24,349 bases of DNA from Saprolegnia diclina VS20 (GCF_000281045.1 NW_008246089.1:425792-450140), one strand, 5' to 3'. Positions 1 through 10,629 are shown, counted from the stretch's first letter. A program made the numbers and translations. Notes: generated from the sequence alone by a model not told the origin.

Positions 1-3000
1 CGTCAGTGATGACGTGTAGCCCAGTGCCGACGTGATCGAGAAGGTATCGACCATGCCAATCGTCTTGTAGTTTTGCCACTGCAACTGGAACCGCGTAATG
101 CTGTAGCGACGCCAGAGAGCCACTTCGTCATCAACAGAATTGACGTTGAGTTTGAGATTCGAGAGCCACTGTTGACCACGCTGCGAAGTCTGCAGGTGCA
201 ACACAAAACCAACCTCAAACGAGACACCCCAGCAGCGGTCCCACGCGGCCCAGTCACGAACGTTGCGAAGCGGAATCTCCAAGTAGACGGCGCCATTGGC
301 CATCTGAGAGGCAACACATCGCGCTTGACGCTTGGTGGTGCTGGCCATGGCCCAATGTCGATCCAAGTCGAGCCAGCAGTACTGCGTGAACATCCACGGC
401 AGCATGCACGGGTTCATGTCTCGAAGGCCTTGCGCAAAACGAGCCAGCGGTATGCTGGTGTCCAGGATCTGACGCCGGGGAGCGTGTGCACTCCAGGCAA
501 TCGACGCCATCGAGTCATTGTAGAGCTGCGAAATGTCGGCCAGCGCGGGGCTGCTCAAGTCAAGCGTCATATTGGTTGAGATGAGAAGCTGCTGGTTGAT
601 GGCATTAGCCAAGAAGGCGTGCATGCCGGTGCTGTTGAAGCCCGTCCAGCCAAAGTCGTTGGCCAAGAAGGTTTGGGCCACCGCGAGGAAGGCGATGTTG
701 GAAGCGAGGCTGAACGTGATGTACAGAATACCACCAAGTAGAATCATTTGCTTGTATCGTAGTTGGAGCACATTGTATAGCGTCATTGTCGATGATGCCA
801 TGTCCGACAGCCGATGCAAGCCTGTCCAAGCCACGTTGCTCTTGGGTCCTGGTGTCGACGGCAGCCCAAGCAAGGACCTCGGCACCATATCCGTCTTGAC
901 AAAGACCCAGAGCTTGGTGTCAAAGGTGATACCGCGGCGCGGCATGCGAAGGACGCCGACCATGGCCGCTGTCACAACGTTGTTGGGTGCGCGCACTCGC
1001 TCCTTCCGGTTCATAAAGGCAATCGCTGCCGAGTTGAGCAAGAGCGACGGCGTCTCTTCCGCATCCCTCAATACGGTCCACAGTCGCACAACGAGGTAGC
1101 TGCCACACGCTGCAGTGACCAGCCCTGCGACGTTGGTGCAGACACGATCAAAGCGACCAATAACAATGTGGCCACTCGTACAATAGAGCACCCGGTCCAT
1201 ATTTTGAGACGAGCAGCTACGCTCCAGAGTCACCGAGACTTGGACTGGCGCCGCAATGTCCAAAACCACGAGAAAGAGCCACCCGAACACCAGACTATAC
1301 CGTGCGTAGCTCGCGGTATACGGCGACGTCAGCGGATGACCCATCTCATGGAACACAGAGAGGATCCACGTCGCTTCGCTCGACAAGAGACACGTGGCGA
1401 GCAGCGATCGGTGGCGGCCCAAATCAAACTGCGAGCCAAAGGCTGTCGCCTCGGACTGCGGCACGGCCGACGACAAACAGAGCAGCGCGGCGCCTCCACG
1501 GGCCATCAAAAGCCCGCGGTTGAGCCACGTCGCGCTCACAAGATGGCTCCAGTGTCGCCATGGCGTGTGCGATGGTCGGTGGCAGCACAACCAAAGACAA
1601 AGCAGCAAGAGTGCCAGGCTCACCAAGACCATGGTCACCGCGTTACTGCAGTACCAGAGATACGTCCCCAGACTCGATGGGAGTGCATACGGAGGCAAGG
1701 GCTTTGGTGTTGCAGCCGATGTCATGAGTGTAAAGGATGCGACGTCCCCTTCAAAGGAAACGACCTCGCGCGTCTGCATCGCCCACTCGTAAACGCTCAG
1801 CCAGCCAAACAACGCAAACGAAGCCTCGAGGAGGCGCTGCGTCTCAACCACCGGCGACGAATTGCGACCGACAAACTGCATGAGCTGCAGTGGCGGAAGC
1901 GACGACGGCGGCAATCCAAGCTCCGAGAGCGACGGAACAAGTAATACCGCAGCCTCGACAGTGCGCAGTGCTTGCACACAGCCATGCACCTCGGCGATCG
2001 GCAGAAGCGCACAGATGGAAGCGGTGGCGTTGACGTCACCAAGCATCGTCCAGGCAAAGAGACCTGCGATCGGCGACAGCGAGTACGTGAGCGCCTTTTG
2101 CGTTCCACACGAGTCGTCAAAGCTGAACGACTCTTGCACGAACGGAAGGCCGACGCCAAAGCCACACGTGGGGTTGCCGCCGTAGAAGAAAAGATTCGGG
2201 TCTTGCCATTGCAGCGGTGTCGGGTGCAGCTCTAGCGTGCCGATGGCATCCAGTGCCGACACTAGCGCTGCGCTGGACGCGAGGTGGGCCAACAAAAGCG
2301 ACCGAAACGTCTGCACGATCGAGAGCACTGCGCTCGGCACGGGGACCCAGAGCACATCAATGTTGTCGAGGGGGCCAATGTCGTTGTGCAACGCTTGAAA
2401 TGCCGGAGGTAGGGGCCAGCACACGAGGACGGCTTCAAGGAGACCTGGGCTCACGTCTCCAACAAAGGTGCTGGCGTTCTGCACGAGGCTTTGGTTGCCG
2501 CTGGGGATGTTGAGGTCCGTCTGGAGCCCGCCGTACATGTAGTCGGTGGTCCATCGGACACCGCGGCTCGCCACCGGAATGTCCTTGATCTCAAAAGCAA
2601 TGACGTGACCGAGCGCGTTCTCAATCTGAATAACGTCGTGGAGACCGATCTGGTAGGCGTTGGTGTACTGCATCACAAAGTGAGCCAGACCCGCGTCCAA
2701 CCAGAGGTGGACTTCGCTGTCCAGATCCAGCATCTGGTGCGTCGCAAGGTATGCGAGAAAGGCGGGGCCATCCGCCGACGAACCAGCGACACCGTCCCCG
2801 ATGCGCTGCGTAAACAACCCTTGCGTGACGTCGACCCACGCGTTAAAGTCAATGTTGCGCAGCACGGACTCGAGGTACACGGCGCCATTCGCGCCGTAGC
2901 GGTCGCGGCAGCGCTCTTGGCGTGCGAGTGTGTGGGCCATAGCCCAGCGCCGTTCCCAGTCGACCCAGCAGTACTGCGCACCCATCATCGCCACGTAAAC

Positions 3001-3411
3001 CAAATCGAGATGTCGTAGCCCGTCCACTGCGTCTTGGAGTGTCGTGAGCGCTTCGTACCGCAGAAAGCGCGTGTACGCACTGTTGCTGCCGACAGCGTCG
3101 TGCTTGGAGAGACCAGACGACGGTGCAAAGAGATCCAAGGTCGTTTGGCTGCTCACCTGTGGTAGCTGGAGATTGATCACATTGGCTAGAGCTAGCGCCG
3201 TCGAGTCCAACTGGAACCAGAGAAAGTCGTTGGCGAGATAGTCGGCCATCGCAACGAGCCCGCCGATCGTGGCTGCTATCGACGTGAGCACATACAGGAG
3301 GCCTGCCATCGTGCTCCATCGTGGTGTGTGCTTCTGGCTCGAGCCCGCAACGAACGACGGTGCAATGATCGCGTTGTCCGGTCCGCGAGCCGCCGGTGCG
3401 ACGCGAAACAT
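1..3411 (-). CDS. Large multi-pass membrane family protein, copy A (5' 1137 codons, runs off window)
   Basis: The frame from the ATG at 3411 stays open to base 1 (1137 codons, no stop; checked codon by codon for most of its length and supported elsewhere by colinearity with copy C). The start reads MFRVAPAARGPDN. A membrane anchor follows (MAGLLYMLTSIAATIGG), then a large ectodomain with QYCWVDW, a GGNPTCGFG segment and a LSVYEWA..REVVSFEGDV motif, then a membrane cluster holding HEMGH (residue 688, bases 1336-1350). A second, related unit then begins: QYCWLDLDRHWAMAS is visible near base 400. The match to the complete copy B (1745 residues) says about 600 residues lie outside the window. No intron is needed. 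I do not recognise a named family; location at a membrane with a large luminal or extracellular domain is inference. Copy C (21831 onwards) is almost identical. Confidence 0.85.
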   Translation of the reverse strand, partial: MFRVAPAARGPDNAIIAPSFVAGSSQKHTPRWSTMAGLLYVLTSIAATIGGLVAMADYLANDFLWFQLDSTALALANVINLQLPQVSSQTTLDLFAPSSGLSKHDAVGSNSAYTRFLRYEALTTLQDAVDGLRHLDLVYVAMMGAQYCWVDWERRWAMAHTLARQERCRDRYGANGAVYLESVLRNIDFNAWVDVTQGLFTQRIGDGVAGSSADGPAFLAYLATHQMLDLDSEVHLWLDAGLAHFVMQYTNAYQIGLHDVIQIENALGHVIAFEIKDIPVASRGVRWTTDYMYGGLQTDLNIPSGNQSLVQNASTFVGDVSPGLLEAVLVCWPLPPAFQALHNDIGPLDNIDVLWVPVPSAVLSIVQTFRSLLLAHLASSAALVSALDAIGTLELHPTPLQWQDPNLFFYGGNPTCGFGVGLPFVQESFSFDDSCGTQKALTYSLSPIAGLFAWTMLGDVNATASICALLPIAEVHGCVQALRTVEAAVLLVPSLSELGLPPSSLPPLQLMQFVGRNSSPVVETQRLLEASFALFGWLSVYEWAMQTREVVSFEGDVASFTLMTSAATPKPLPPYALPSSLGTYLWYCSNAVTMVLVSLALLLLCLWLCCHRPSHTPWRHWSHLVSATWLNRGLLMARGGAALLCLSSAVPQSEATAFGSQFDLGRHRSLLATCLLSSEATWILSVFHEMGHPLTSPYTASYARYSLVFGWLFLVVLDIAAPVQVSVTLERSCSSQNMDRVLYCTSGHIVIGRFDRVCTNVAGLVTAACGSYLVVRLWTVLRDAEETPSLLLNSAAIAFMNRKERVRAPNNVVTAAMVGVLRMPRRGITFDTKLWVFVKTDMVPRSLLGLPSTPGPKSNVAWTGLHRLSDMASSTMTLYNVLQLRYKQMILLGGILYITFSLASNIAFLAVAQTFLANDFGWTGFNSTGMHAFLANAINQQLLISTNMTLDLSSPALADISQLYNDSMASIAWSAHAPRRQILDTSIPLARFAQGLRDMNPCMLPWMFTQYCWLDLDRHWAMASTTKRQARCVASQMANGAVYLEIPLRNVRDWAAWDRCWGVSFEVGFVLHLQTSQRGQQWLSNLKLNVNSVDDEVALWRRYSITRFQLQWQNYKTIGMVDTFSITSALGYTSSLT
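944..3389 (-). repeat. Left arm of a long inverted repeat (within copy A)
   Basis: Base x here pairs with base 25293-x on the right (21904-24349) with no indel over this range. Reading through the N-terminal region, the match continues to 3389/21859 once a 45-bp insertion in the right arm is allowed for. Identity is about 98% by eye. The outer end is unknown because the right arm leaves the window. The inner end falls about ten codons into the two genes; upstream sequence is unrelated. Confidence 0.9.
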
Positions 3412-3589
3412 TGGTATTTGCGAAATGGACTTAGCTGAAACTGGTCAGTAGTTTCATTGGCATCGACTGGCGAGCGCGGGAAACCCCACTGGGAAGCCCA
3501 GCGTGTCAGACGCCACACGACAATTCAGACCTCGCGCGAGCTGGTCGTCCTTGCAGAATGGAGAGACGGAATAGATGAAAGATTTATGC

Positions 3590-5015
3590 TTAAAGTGGTC
3601 GTAAGAGCCAGACCCGCAGTTTGTCGAGCAGCTGAAAGAACCAGCCCCATATCGGACTCACGTACGCGAGTTGCACCCAGCTTTGGACGAAGCTCGGGAG
3701 CGTCGCCCACACCGAGTAGTGCGGGTACTTGGTCGCAAAGATGTGGCATACGAGCGAGAGCGTGTAGAGAAGAATCGACAAGTGGAACGCATGCGACGCG
3801 GTCTCATGCAGCGTCTTGAGCGAGAGCGGCGATGCGGTATGCACAGCGCTGAAAGGGCTCACGCTGCCAGTCGCGGCGGTTCGCGCCGGCTTGTGCTCGA
3901 GGAGCTTGATGAGGCAGTAGGCGATGACACTGTTGAGGAAGATCACGATGAGCGCTTCGCCGAGGTACTGCTGGTGCAAGTGCGGGTGGAACCACGGCAC
4001 ACGCTCGCCCGGTGGGAGCGGTGGCAGCGCCGTCGTCGCCGAAAAGACAAGCCCGCCGACCGAGATACCATAGATCCCCTACGCGCAACACCGAGCTATG
4101 AGCTGCAACACATATCTTCGCGCGGCCCGCAAGTTGCCGCAGTCTGTACCATGGACACAGCAAACCAAAACTGCCGGCTCTGCACGAGCTCCAAAAGCGA
4201 CGCCAAGTGCGTGCACATGTAGTGCGCCGACCCGCTGAACGCGAGCGCCAGGATCGACGAAATCGTAAACGTCCGCCGAAAGTAGACGGGCCGCGGAATG
4301 TCAGTTGCGTGCACGACGTTGCAGTACTCGATGATGCTGGCGGCGTTGGGAACTGTGTTTGTGGCGCTATCGTATCGGCGTCACGTCGTGAGAGACGGGC
4401 TCGACTTGCTACCTGAGGCGCACCGTGCCGTCCCGCGCATCGTTCTCCTTGGGCTCCAAGTACCCGAGCAGTGGCACTAGTCAGGCTGGCATCTCGCTTG
4501 CTGCAGTCGGCTCGTACCGTTCTTGATCTTGTGCTGAATGAAAAAGTCGCGGATGCGGTCGGCATCGAGGATGACAAAGTACAATGGCGACGCGTTCCGG
4601 CGACGCTCGCGATGCTGCGCATAGTGGCCGGCAGCGATCTTGAACTCGTCCTCGAGCGGCCTAATGCGCGTCATGAGCGCCAGCAGCGAGACGACGAGCG
4701 GTCACCGGCACATGTCGCACTTGTACGAGGACGCCGCCGCCTAACGCAAACCATGATGCGCCTCGGGTGGCTGCACATGCGCACCGTGACGAGCACGACG
4801 AGGCCGTAGGGTCTCGACGGCTGCAAGACGAAGCGGTGGTAGTCGTGCTGGCCCCAGTGCAGCACACGCGACGACTTGGCCGTGAGGGCCTCGAGCGCGA
4901 TGCTCTGCGGATCGTCCACGTCGAGGTGCGTCGGCGTCGCGAGCCGCGGAAGCTCGAGGAGCAGGAGGAAGCACAGCGTCCAGGACACGACGAGCGGCCA
5001 CCAGCGCCGTCCCAT
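3590..5015 (-). CDS. Oligosaccharyltransferase subunit OST3/OST6 (TUSC3/MagT1-like), six exons
   Basis: Inferred exons, 5' to 3': 5015-4785, 4740-4706, 4660-4518, 4476-4413, 4366-4150, 4078-3590 (392 aa; introns 44, 45, 41, 46 and 71 nt, all GT-AG and phase consistent). Residues 1-27 look like a signal peptide. A thioredoxin-like luminal domain follows, with YGLVVLVT, a KCDMC redox motif (Cys85, Cys88), EDEFKIAAGHY and LYFVILDADRIRDFF. Four to five membrane segments come next, including FWFAVSMGIYGISVGG and EALIVIFLNSVIAYCLI. In this family the CxxC forms mixed disulfides with substrates so that STT3 can glycosylate nearby sequons in the ER. At 392 residues it is somewhat longer than typical members, with an extra hydrophobic C-terminus. 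It lies head-to-head with the Nup133-like gene (575 bp between starts). The in-frame ATG at 5015 opens the signal peptide; the frame extends upstream without another clear ATG. Confidence 0.88.
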
Positions 5016-5043
5016 CGCAGCCGTTGTGGATCTGCCCGAGATT

Positions 5044-5052
5044 AAATAGTGT
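5044..5052 (+). promoter_or_regulatory. AAATAGTGT motif, copy 1
   Basis: Exact nonamer 29 bp upstream of the OST3/6 ATG, in reverse orientation to that gene. One of five exact copies in the two divergent promoters. Confidence 0.5.
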
Positions 5053-5395
5053 ACTACATCGCAGTTACGTCGCACGGTCGCCTTCACATCCTTAGAGAAG
5101 AGCCCCTGCCAAGAAACAAGCCGAATATGGATGTAGGCGTGTGCTAGTGCAACGCAGCGTCATACGCGTGGTTGCGGCAGGGCGAGCTGGCAGGTGTCGT
5201 GGCGCGGACGTCGCTCGTGCTGCCACGTCATGAAGAGCGCTCCGACGTTTACGAGCTCATAGCGCTTGCTAACTACATAAAGAAGCATGTAGCATAGGCG
5301 AAGGTGTGGTGGTGTTCATGGCAGAGGGCTGTCATTGCGGAGACGGCCGCGAGCTGTGGCGCTACGCCGGGGACGTCGCATGCGCAGAGATCCTA

Positions 5396-5404
5396 AAATA
5401 GTGT
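5396..5404 (+). promoter_or_regulatory. AAATAGTGT motif, copy 2
   Basis: Exact nonamer about 190 bp upstream of the Nup133 ATG, in that gene's direction, just before the CGGTTCG inverted repeat. Confidence 0.5.
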
Positions 5405-5415
5405 GCGACAGCTAT

Positions 5416-5449
5416 CGGTTCGGGTTTTGAACCGGTTTTTTACGAACCG
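5416..5449. promoter_or_regulatory. Inverted CGGTTCG / CGAACCG element
   Basis: CGGTTCG at 5416-5422 and CGAACCG at 5443-5449 are perfect inverted copies; a third half-site, GAACCGGTT, lies between them. This spacing of palindromic half-sites suggests a dimeric regulator site in the divergent promoter. The binding protein is unknown. Confidence 0.4.
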
Positions 5450-5590
5450 CAGACGCTGATTGGTGGACAGTATTTAAAAAATCGCATCCAAGAGAAAAAA
5501 TAACTTGCATTTTGTATCAGATTCGAATGGTGTATAGGTTAATAGAATAAAGCGCGATTCCCGGGCAATATATATTACCAAAATCGTGGG

Positions 5591-8500
5591 ATGTTTGGGC
5601 GCCGCCAACCAACGCAGCCAGCGCCGGCCGCCCATGCGACGCGGAAGAGCTCGGTCCATGTACCCTCGTCTTCGTCCTCCAAGGGCGTCGAGAAGATGGG
5701 CCGCTCCTTGTCCGACTCGTTCGAGCGGCGCGGAACCGCGGTCCTCTCGCCGCGCAAGCTGCACCGGAAGAACTCGATGGACGTCCAGCCCGCGGCCACC
5801 ATCTTTGAGAACGGCGTGTACACGCACGAGGTCGTCGAGACGATTGGGTCGGACGCCTCCGACACGCCGAGCGCACCGAGCCTGCGGCAGCTCGTGCAGC
5901 AGAAGCACGTGCCCGTGGCCTTTGCCAGCTTTCCGTGGATGGAGCACGTCATTGGTCTCTACACCTTTGTCTGCGCCGACCGCCTCATCGTGTGGAACTC
6001 GCATGCGCTGAACCGCGCGCTGTCACTACCGGAAACCATCTACCTCGAGTACCCGCGCGACCTCGGCGCGTTTGCGACGCAGCATGCGCGCACGATCGTC
6101 TCGACGCATGCGACCGAGTACAGCTCGTCCAAGGTCGCCATCACAGCGACGCTCTTCACGGCCGACGGCTCGGTCGTCGTGTGGCATGACATCCAGTCCT
6201 CGACGCCGCCCTCGTACACACGATTGGCACTGCAAGACGGCGAGCACCTCGTGCATGTCTCGGGGCGGTCCTTCCCGCTCTATGGCGCAACCTCGTCCGG
6301 TCGCATCTTCGAAGTGACGCTCGAAGATCGCCGCGTGCACGCCCGCAGTCTTGCGTCGCACGCGAACGGCAGTGTCTTTTCCGGTCTCTTTCGGCTCTTC
6401 TCGTCCAAGACGCCGTCGCCGATCTTGCTCACAAAGGCGCTGCCATCGTCGTCCGAGATGCTCGTGCTGCACGTCGACTCGACGCTCGAGCGGCTCGCCA
6501 TGACGCCAAGTGGCCTGGAAGACCAGTGGCGCTTTGAGATGGCGTCGTTCATGTACAACTACTTTTCCCAACACGAACACGAAGTCCTCGGCTACGCGCG
6601 CTGCCTCGACATGCCGCTGGCGACACCGAGCTCGTTTACGATGCTCATTGGCTTCCAAGCCGCGTCCGGCGTCGTGCTCTACCTCTTTGAATTCACGGCG
6701 ACGCTCGCCGAGACGCCGCAGTTTCTCCGCTGCTTGCGCCTCGGTACGCCAGAGAGCACCGACATGGACCGTATGACGTGCCATGCGATTGACGCCAATA
6801 GCCTCTACGTCGTGACGCCGCAGGTCATCTATGCGGTCTCGATCCCGAGCGTCGGTGAGATGGCGCTCGAGCTGCTGCCGATTCCGACCTCTAGCTGGCT
6901 TGGCGCTGGCGGCCTGCGCGTGCGCGACACCAAGTCGGTCGTGTACCTCGAACTTGGTGCCGAGAGTGACGGCGACGTTCTTGACGGGACGCTGGGCCGC
7001 GTGACCAACTACAACTGGCAGCTGCCGTTGACGCCGAATGCGCCGCCGCCCAAGCGCCTCAAGACCGACCCGCGACAGCTCTTTTCAAGCTCGAACGTCG
7101 ACGAGTGGTGCACGGTGCTCTTGGAGCAGTTTCAGCAATCGTCGTGCCACTTAGAGCTCGTCGCCAAGAGCGATCAAAGCCGCCAGGCGTTCCATCGCGC
7201 GGTCTTGGCGCTCGACAGCGATATTTTGGACGCCAAGCCCTCGACGGGCCTCCGCTGGGGCCAAGACGCCCATGCGCTCACGCCGCAGCTTGTCAAGTAC
7301 CAGCTCCAGGAGAAGGCGACGCGCCACGCGTCCTTCAAGTCGTTCTTGTCGACGCACCCGGACGAGCTCGCGTCGTCGTTGCCGCCGCATGTGCGCGCCG
7401 AGCTCGACGCGCGCGACGCCAAGCTCCACGTTGCCATGACGCTCTGCGCGCTGCAAACGAGCGACGACCCGCGCCTCGAGCGCGTGCTTGGCCTCGCCAT
7501 GCAGCGCACGGTGCAGTCGCGCGGGTACACGCCCGAAGAGCTTGCGGCTTCGGGCTACTCGGCGTTCGACATGTTTTACTGCGACCTGACGCTGTTTGAC
7601 GACCTCTTTGTGCACTTGTTTGCGGACGACGAGTACGTGTGCGACCGCCTTTGCCTGCTGACGCGCCTCCTCGACGCCGCGCACACGTACGTGGCCCAGC
7701 ACGGTTTGAGCAAGGCCGTGTGGGCGGTCGCGCCGGCAGTGCGCGATACGATGCGCCGCCTCTTGCAAGCAGCCCTCGAACAGTCGAGCGACGAGGCCAA
7801 TGTGCTATTGGGCGTCGAGCTCGCGACGGCGACGCTGGTGCCGGCCATGGACGACGATGCGGCCGAGAAGTCCGCGTGGCAACAGAGCGTCGCTGTACCG
7901 CTTGTGCGCGTGGCCAAGCACGCCGAGGCGACGATGGCGCTGGTCCGCGCGCTGGACTTTTACGAAGGCATGGCGTACCTTGGCGCGACCGAGTCGAGCG
8001 TGACGAACGCGCGGTTTGCACACTTTCTCTTCCAGTGGCACGCCGGCGAGGTCGCCAACCCGTGGGCGACGACCGACGAGAGCGGCCAGCGCCTCGAAGC
8101 CCTCTTTCAAATGCCGCGTGAGCTCCTCCCGGCATTGCACACGTTCCTTCTCGTACCTACGACTCTCTATCGCAAACCTAACGGCAGTGGCCTGCGTAGA
8201 ACCATTCGACGCTCTCCAAGCACGCGTGGATCGTCGCCGTCGAGCTTGGCCAGTTCAACGAGATGGCGACGCAAGTGCTCCGCGAAGCCAAGGACGAGAC
8301 GACGTCGCTACCCACCAAGAAGACACTGGCGAGCCTCGCAAAGCTTGCCGCGTACGCCCACGACGGCAGTGTCTCGGCAGCGAGCAACCACGAGGTCAGT
8401 AGCGTTGCCTGTTAGCATCAAGCACTGAGTTTTGTTTGTAGCTGGAGCGCATTCACATTCAAGAACTCATGTGCGCGGACGACGCGAGCGTGCCCATGTC

Positions 8501-8918
8501 GCCGCACGAGCTCATTGCGTCGTGCTTGGAGCCAGTGGGCGCCGACGGCGTCAACAACGAAGAGCGCGTGCTCATGGCGCTCGATGTGGTCGACTCGCTC
8601 GTCGACGACGCCAGCGCGATGACCGAGTGCCGCGCCCGAGTCTGGCACGCCGTCTTGTCGCACGATGCGGCGGCGTATGCGTCGATGGCCGACGACGTGG
8701 TTGGTCGCCCCAATGACGTGGCAATGGAAGCGCGCATGAAGACGCTTCTGGTCCACGCGGTCGCGCGCCGGTACGGGGCGAAGCCGCGATATGCGATGGC
8801 GACGCCGGCCGTTGTCGACGCGCTCCTCGCTGAGAACGACGAGCTTTGGCCGCGGGCCGTGAACCGAACGACGGTGCGGACGCTGATTTTGCAGACATTG
8901 GCGCTCGCGACGGCGTAG
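5591..8918 (+). CDS. Nup133-like nucleoporin, three exons
   Basis: Exons 5591-8152, 8200-8394 and 8442-8918 give 1077 aa; both introns are 47 nt, GT-AG and phase 0. Without the first splice the frame turns into low-complexity arginine-rich sequence; with it the protein continues FLLNHSTLSKHAWIVAVELG, then ELERIHIQELM, to a stop at 8918. Residues 1-70 are Ser-rich and disordered (an NPC-family trait). About 70-470 fit a beta-propeller, with FPWMEHVIGLYTFVCADRLIVW and repeated ITATLFTADGSVVVWHD blade-like segments. The rest is an alpha-solenoid ending in a Nup133 C-terminal-type region (AWIVAVELGQFNEMATQVL, TKKTLASLAKLAAYA). Nup133 is a scaffold of the Nup107-160 (Y) complex, where the propeller contacts membrane and the C-terminus binds Nup107. 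Length is near the human 1156 aa. Nup155-type is a less likely alternative. It converges on the chromodomain gene with 79 bp between stops. Confidence 0.8.
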
Positions 8919-8997
8919 ACGGCGATTCGTCGATCGTACGTGTTGCCTAAGATGATTATATACCGCTACTCCGAACTAGCTACAACCGCCTTGCTGC

Positions 8998-10567
8998 TTA
9001 TTCGCCGTCGGCTTCGGCGAGGACCGAGCTGAACGAGAGGATCATGGCGCCAAAGGCCATGACGAGGAAGCGCGCGCTCGACTCCTGGAGGAGCTCGAAA
9101 ACGAATATGCTACAGAATGCATGAGGAATATCAACGTCGGCGAACGACGTACCAGTCGGCCGCTAGGAGGAGGAGGAAGCCCATGACGCAGAGTGTTTGG
9201 GTAAAGATGTCTTCGCGGTGGCCGCCGACGCATGAGCAAGTGGCAAGGAACGCGCTGAGATCGGCGATGCCAATGCACACGGCAACGACGGTCGCATAGA
9301 TGCCCTACGTTGGTGCATTGGCAGCTGCAAAATAGTGCTCCGGAACGTACCATCGTGTCGGGCAGCTGCGTCACAACCTCGGCGGCCGCGCGCCACACGA
9401 GGCAGATCGCAATCCACTTGGAGAGCGACTTGGTACTGCGGCCATGCAGCACGAGCACGAGGCAGATGAGCGGCGGGAGCGAGTTGGTCTTGGTCAAGAT
9501 CGAAAGCACGAAGATCGACGACTCGGAGATCGCAAAGTCTAGATACAGCGCCACTTGATACCTTGATAGATAACGGTCGACGCACTCTTTTCGATTTCGG
9601 GCACAAGAACATTGGCGAGCATTGCGAGAAAGACGACGAGGAAACCCACGAAGCGGTACAGCCAGCCGCGCTGCCGCAGCGCGTCAATGACCTTGGAGAG
9701 GTTGTCGTACTCGCCGCTCGAGATGGCTTGGATCTGCTGTGCGACCGCTTCCTTGTTGAAAATGTCGTTCTCGTCGTCGGCGTCGTTGGCCGAGTCGGAT
9801 GCTGTAGCTATATGCCGAGGACGATAATGAGCAAGAGGCAAGACGCAGTGGCGTACGCTTTGAAGGAAGTCCATGGGCGACAGGTGCGTCCGCAAAGATG
9901 TTTTCGACCACCTCTTGGACCGTGGGCACCTCGTGGACCGGAGCTGGCGTCGCTTTGACAGGCGTCTCCACCTGCGGCGCCGATACCTCAACAGGCGCGA
10001 CGGGCTTGGACTCTTCCGATACGACCGATGCGTTGAGGACTACCGAGGCCTCCGAGGCCGCTGGTGTCTCAACCGGCGCGCGCTTCTTGCGCTCGCGATG
10101 CACCGAGTTGCCACGCGACTTGGAGCGCCCACGAGGCGACGTGACAGGATCTTTCTTGGAGACGCTGCGGCTACGTGCGCGCGACGGACTCTTGGACTTG
10201 GCACTCCGGGATCGGCCACGAGGCTTAGGCTCCGCCTGAAGCTGGCTTTCCGCCTCGGCCGAGCCCTCGCTGGGCGTGCTCGTGTCCTTGGCATCCTTCA
10301 TCATGCGCTCTAGACACGGCCATGAGTGTTTTCAGTAGCGCGCATGGCATGCAGGTACCGTAGGCGCGGATGTGCTCAAAGTGGCCGTCCTGGCGAAGGT
10401 CGATGCGGCTTTCCCTACGTCGCCATCATGGTCATGCTGCATGTCCTTCGGCGCCGCTCGACGTACCACGTGTCATGCTCGGGGCCATGGCCTTCCCAGC
10501 GGACGAGGTAATGGACGCGGCCGCGCTCTGTCTTGCGGCCCATGATGCGCTCGATCGAAGTCGCCAT
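8998..10567 (-). CDS. Chromodomain - RS-like linker - multi-pass membrane protein, seven exons
   Basis: Inferred exons, 5' to 3': 10567-10467, 10414-10359, 10309-9857, 9807-9586, 9538-9351, 9304-9153, 9109-8998 (427 aa; introns 52, 49, 49, 47, 46 and 43 nt; every phase fits). Residues 4-54 are a chromodomain (SIERIMGRKTERGRVHYLVR, then WEGHGPEHDTW joined by splicing to ESRIDLRQDGHFEHIRAYE). The aromatic cage is incomplete: the Trp of RWEG is kept, but His stands at the usual Tyr/Phe and Thr at the first Tyr. Residues 80-130 are rich in Arg, Ser, Lys and Pro (RGRSRSAKSKSPSRARSRS), followed by an acidic, Val/Pro-rich stretch. From about 250 there are some six hydrophobic segments (WLYRFVGFLVVFLAMLANV to FLVMAFGAMILSFSSVLA). 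The layout recalls the lamin B receptor (Tudor + RS + membrane domain), so an inner-nuclear-membrane chromatin tether is my inference. Start alternatives: 10615 and 10630. The exon 4/5 join is the least certain. Confidence 0.75.
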
Positions 10568-10629
10568 GCTGCGATGATGTCGTTCCCACCAAGTATGGAG
10601 GACGTTGGTCGGCATTAGGACGGCGGTCA

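Larger units (their letters stand above)
5016..5590. promoter_or_regulatory. Divergent intergenic region, OST3/6 and Nup133 starts
   Basis: 575 bp with no supportable gene. It holds two copies of AAATAGTGT (5044, 5396), an inverted CGGTTCG/CGAACCG pair (5416-5449), an AT-rich TATTTAAAAAA stretch near 5471, and ATATATATT just before the Nup133 ATG. Both promoters should lie here. The direction each element serves is not known. Confidence 0.7.

Noticed and set aside
814-1944. Plus-strand 376-codon open frame
   Set aside because: It is antisense to copy A; long antisense frames are common opposite GC-ending codons. Composition is Arg/His/Gln-rich with no domain, and the antisense of copy C shows the same artefact.
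4741-4784. An 11-nt intron in the OST3/6 gene (end of the same interval)
   Set aside because: It would keep phase, but is implausibly short; the 44-nt intron with the same acceptor restores the family motif LVT-AAASSYKCDMC.
5515-5535. GATTCGAAT resembling a tRNA T-loop
   Set aside because: No acceptor stem, D-arm or anticodon arm can be folded around it.
9539-9585. Alternative 23-nt and 32-nt introns at the exon 4/5 join of the chromodomain gene
   Set aside because: Both keep phase, but a 47-nt intron using the same donor as the 32-nt option also keeps phase and matches the 41-52 nt range of its neighbours.
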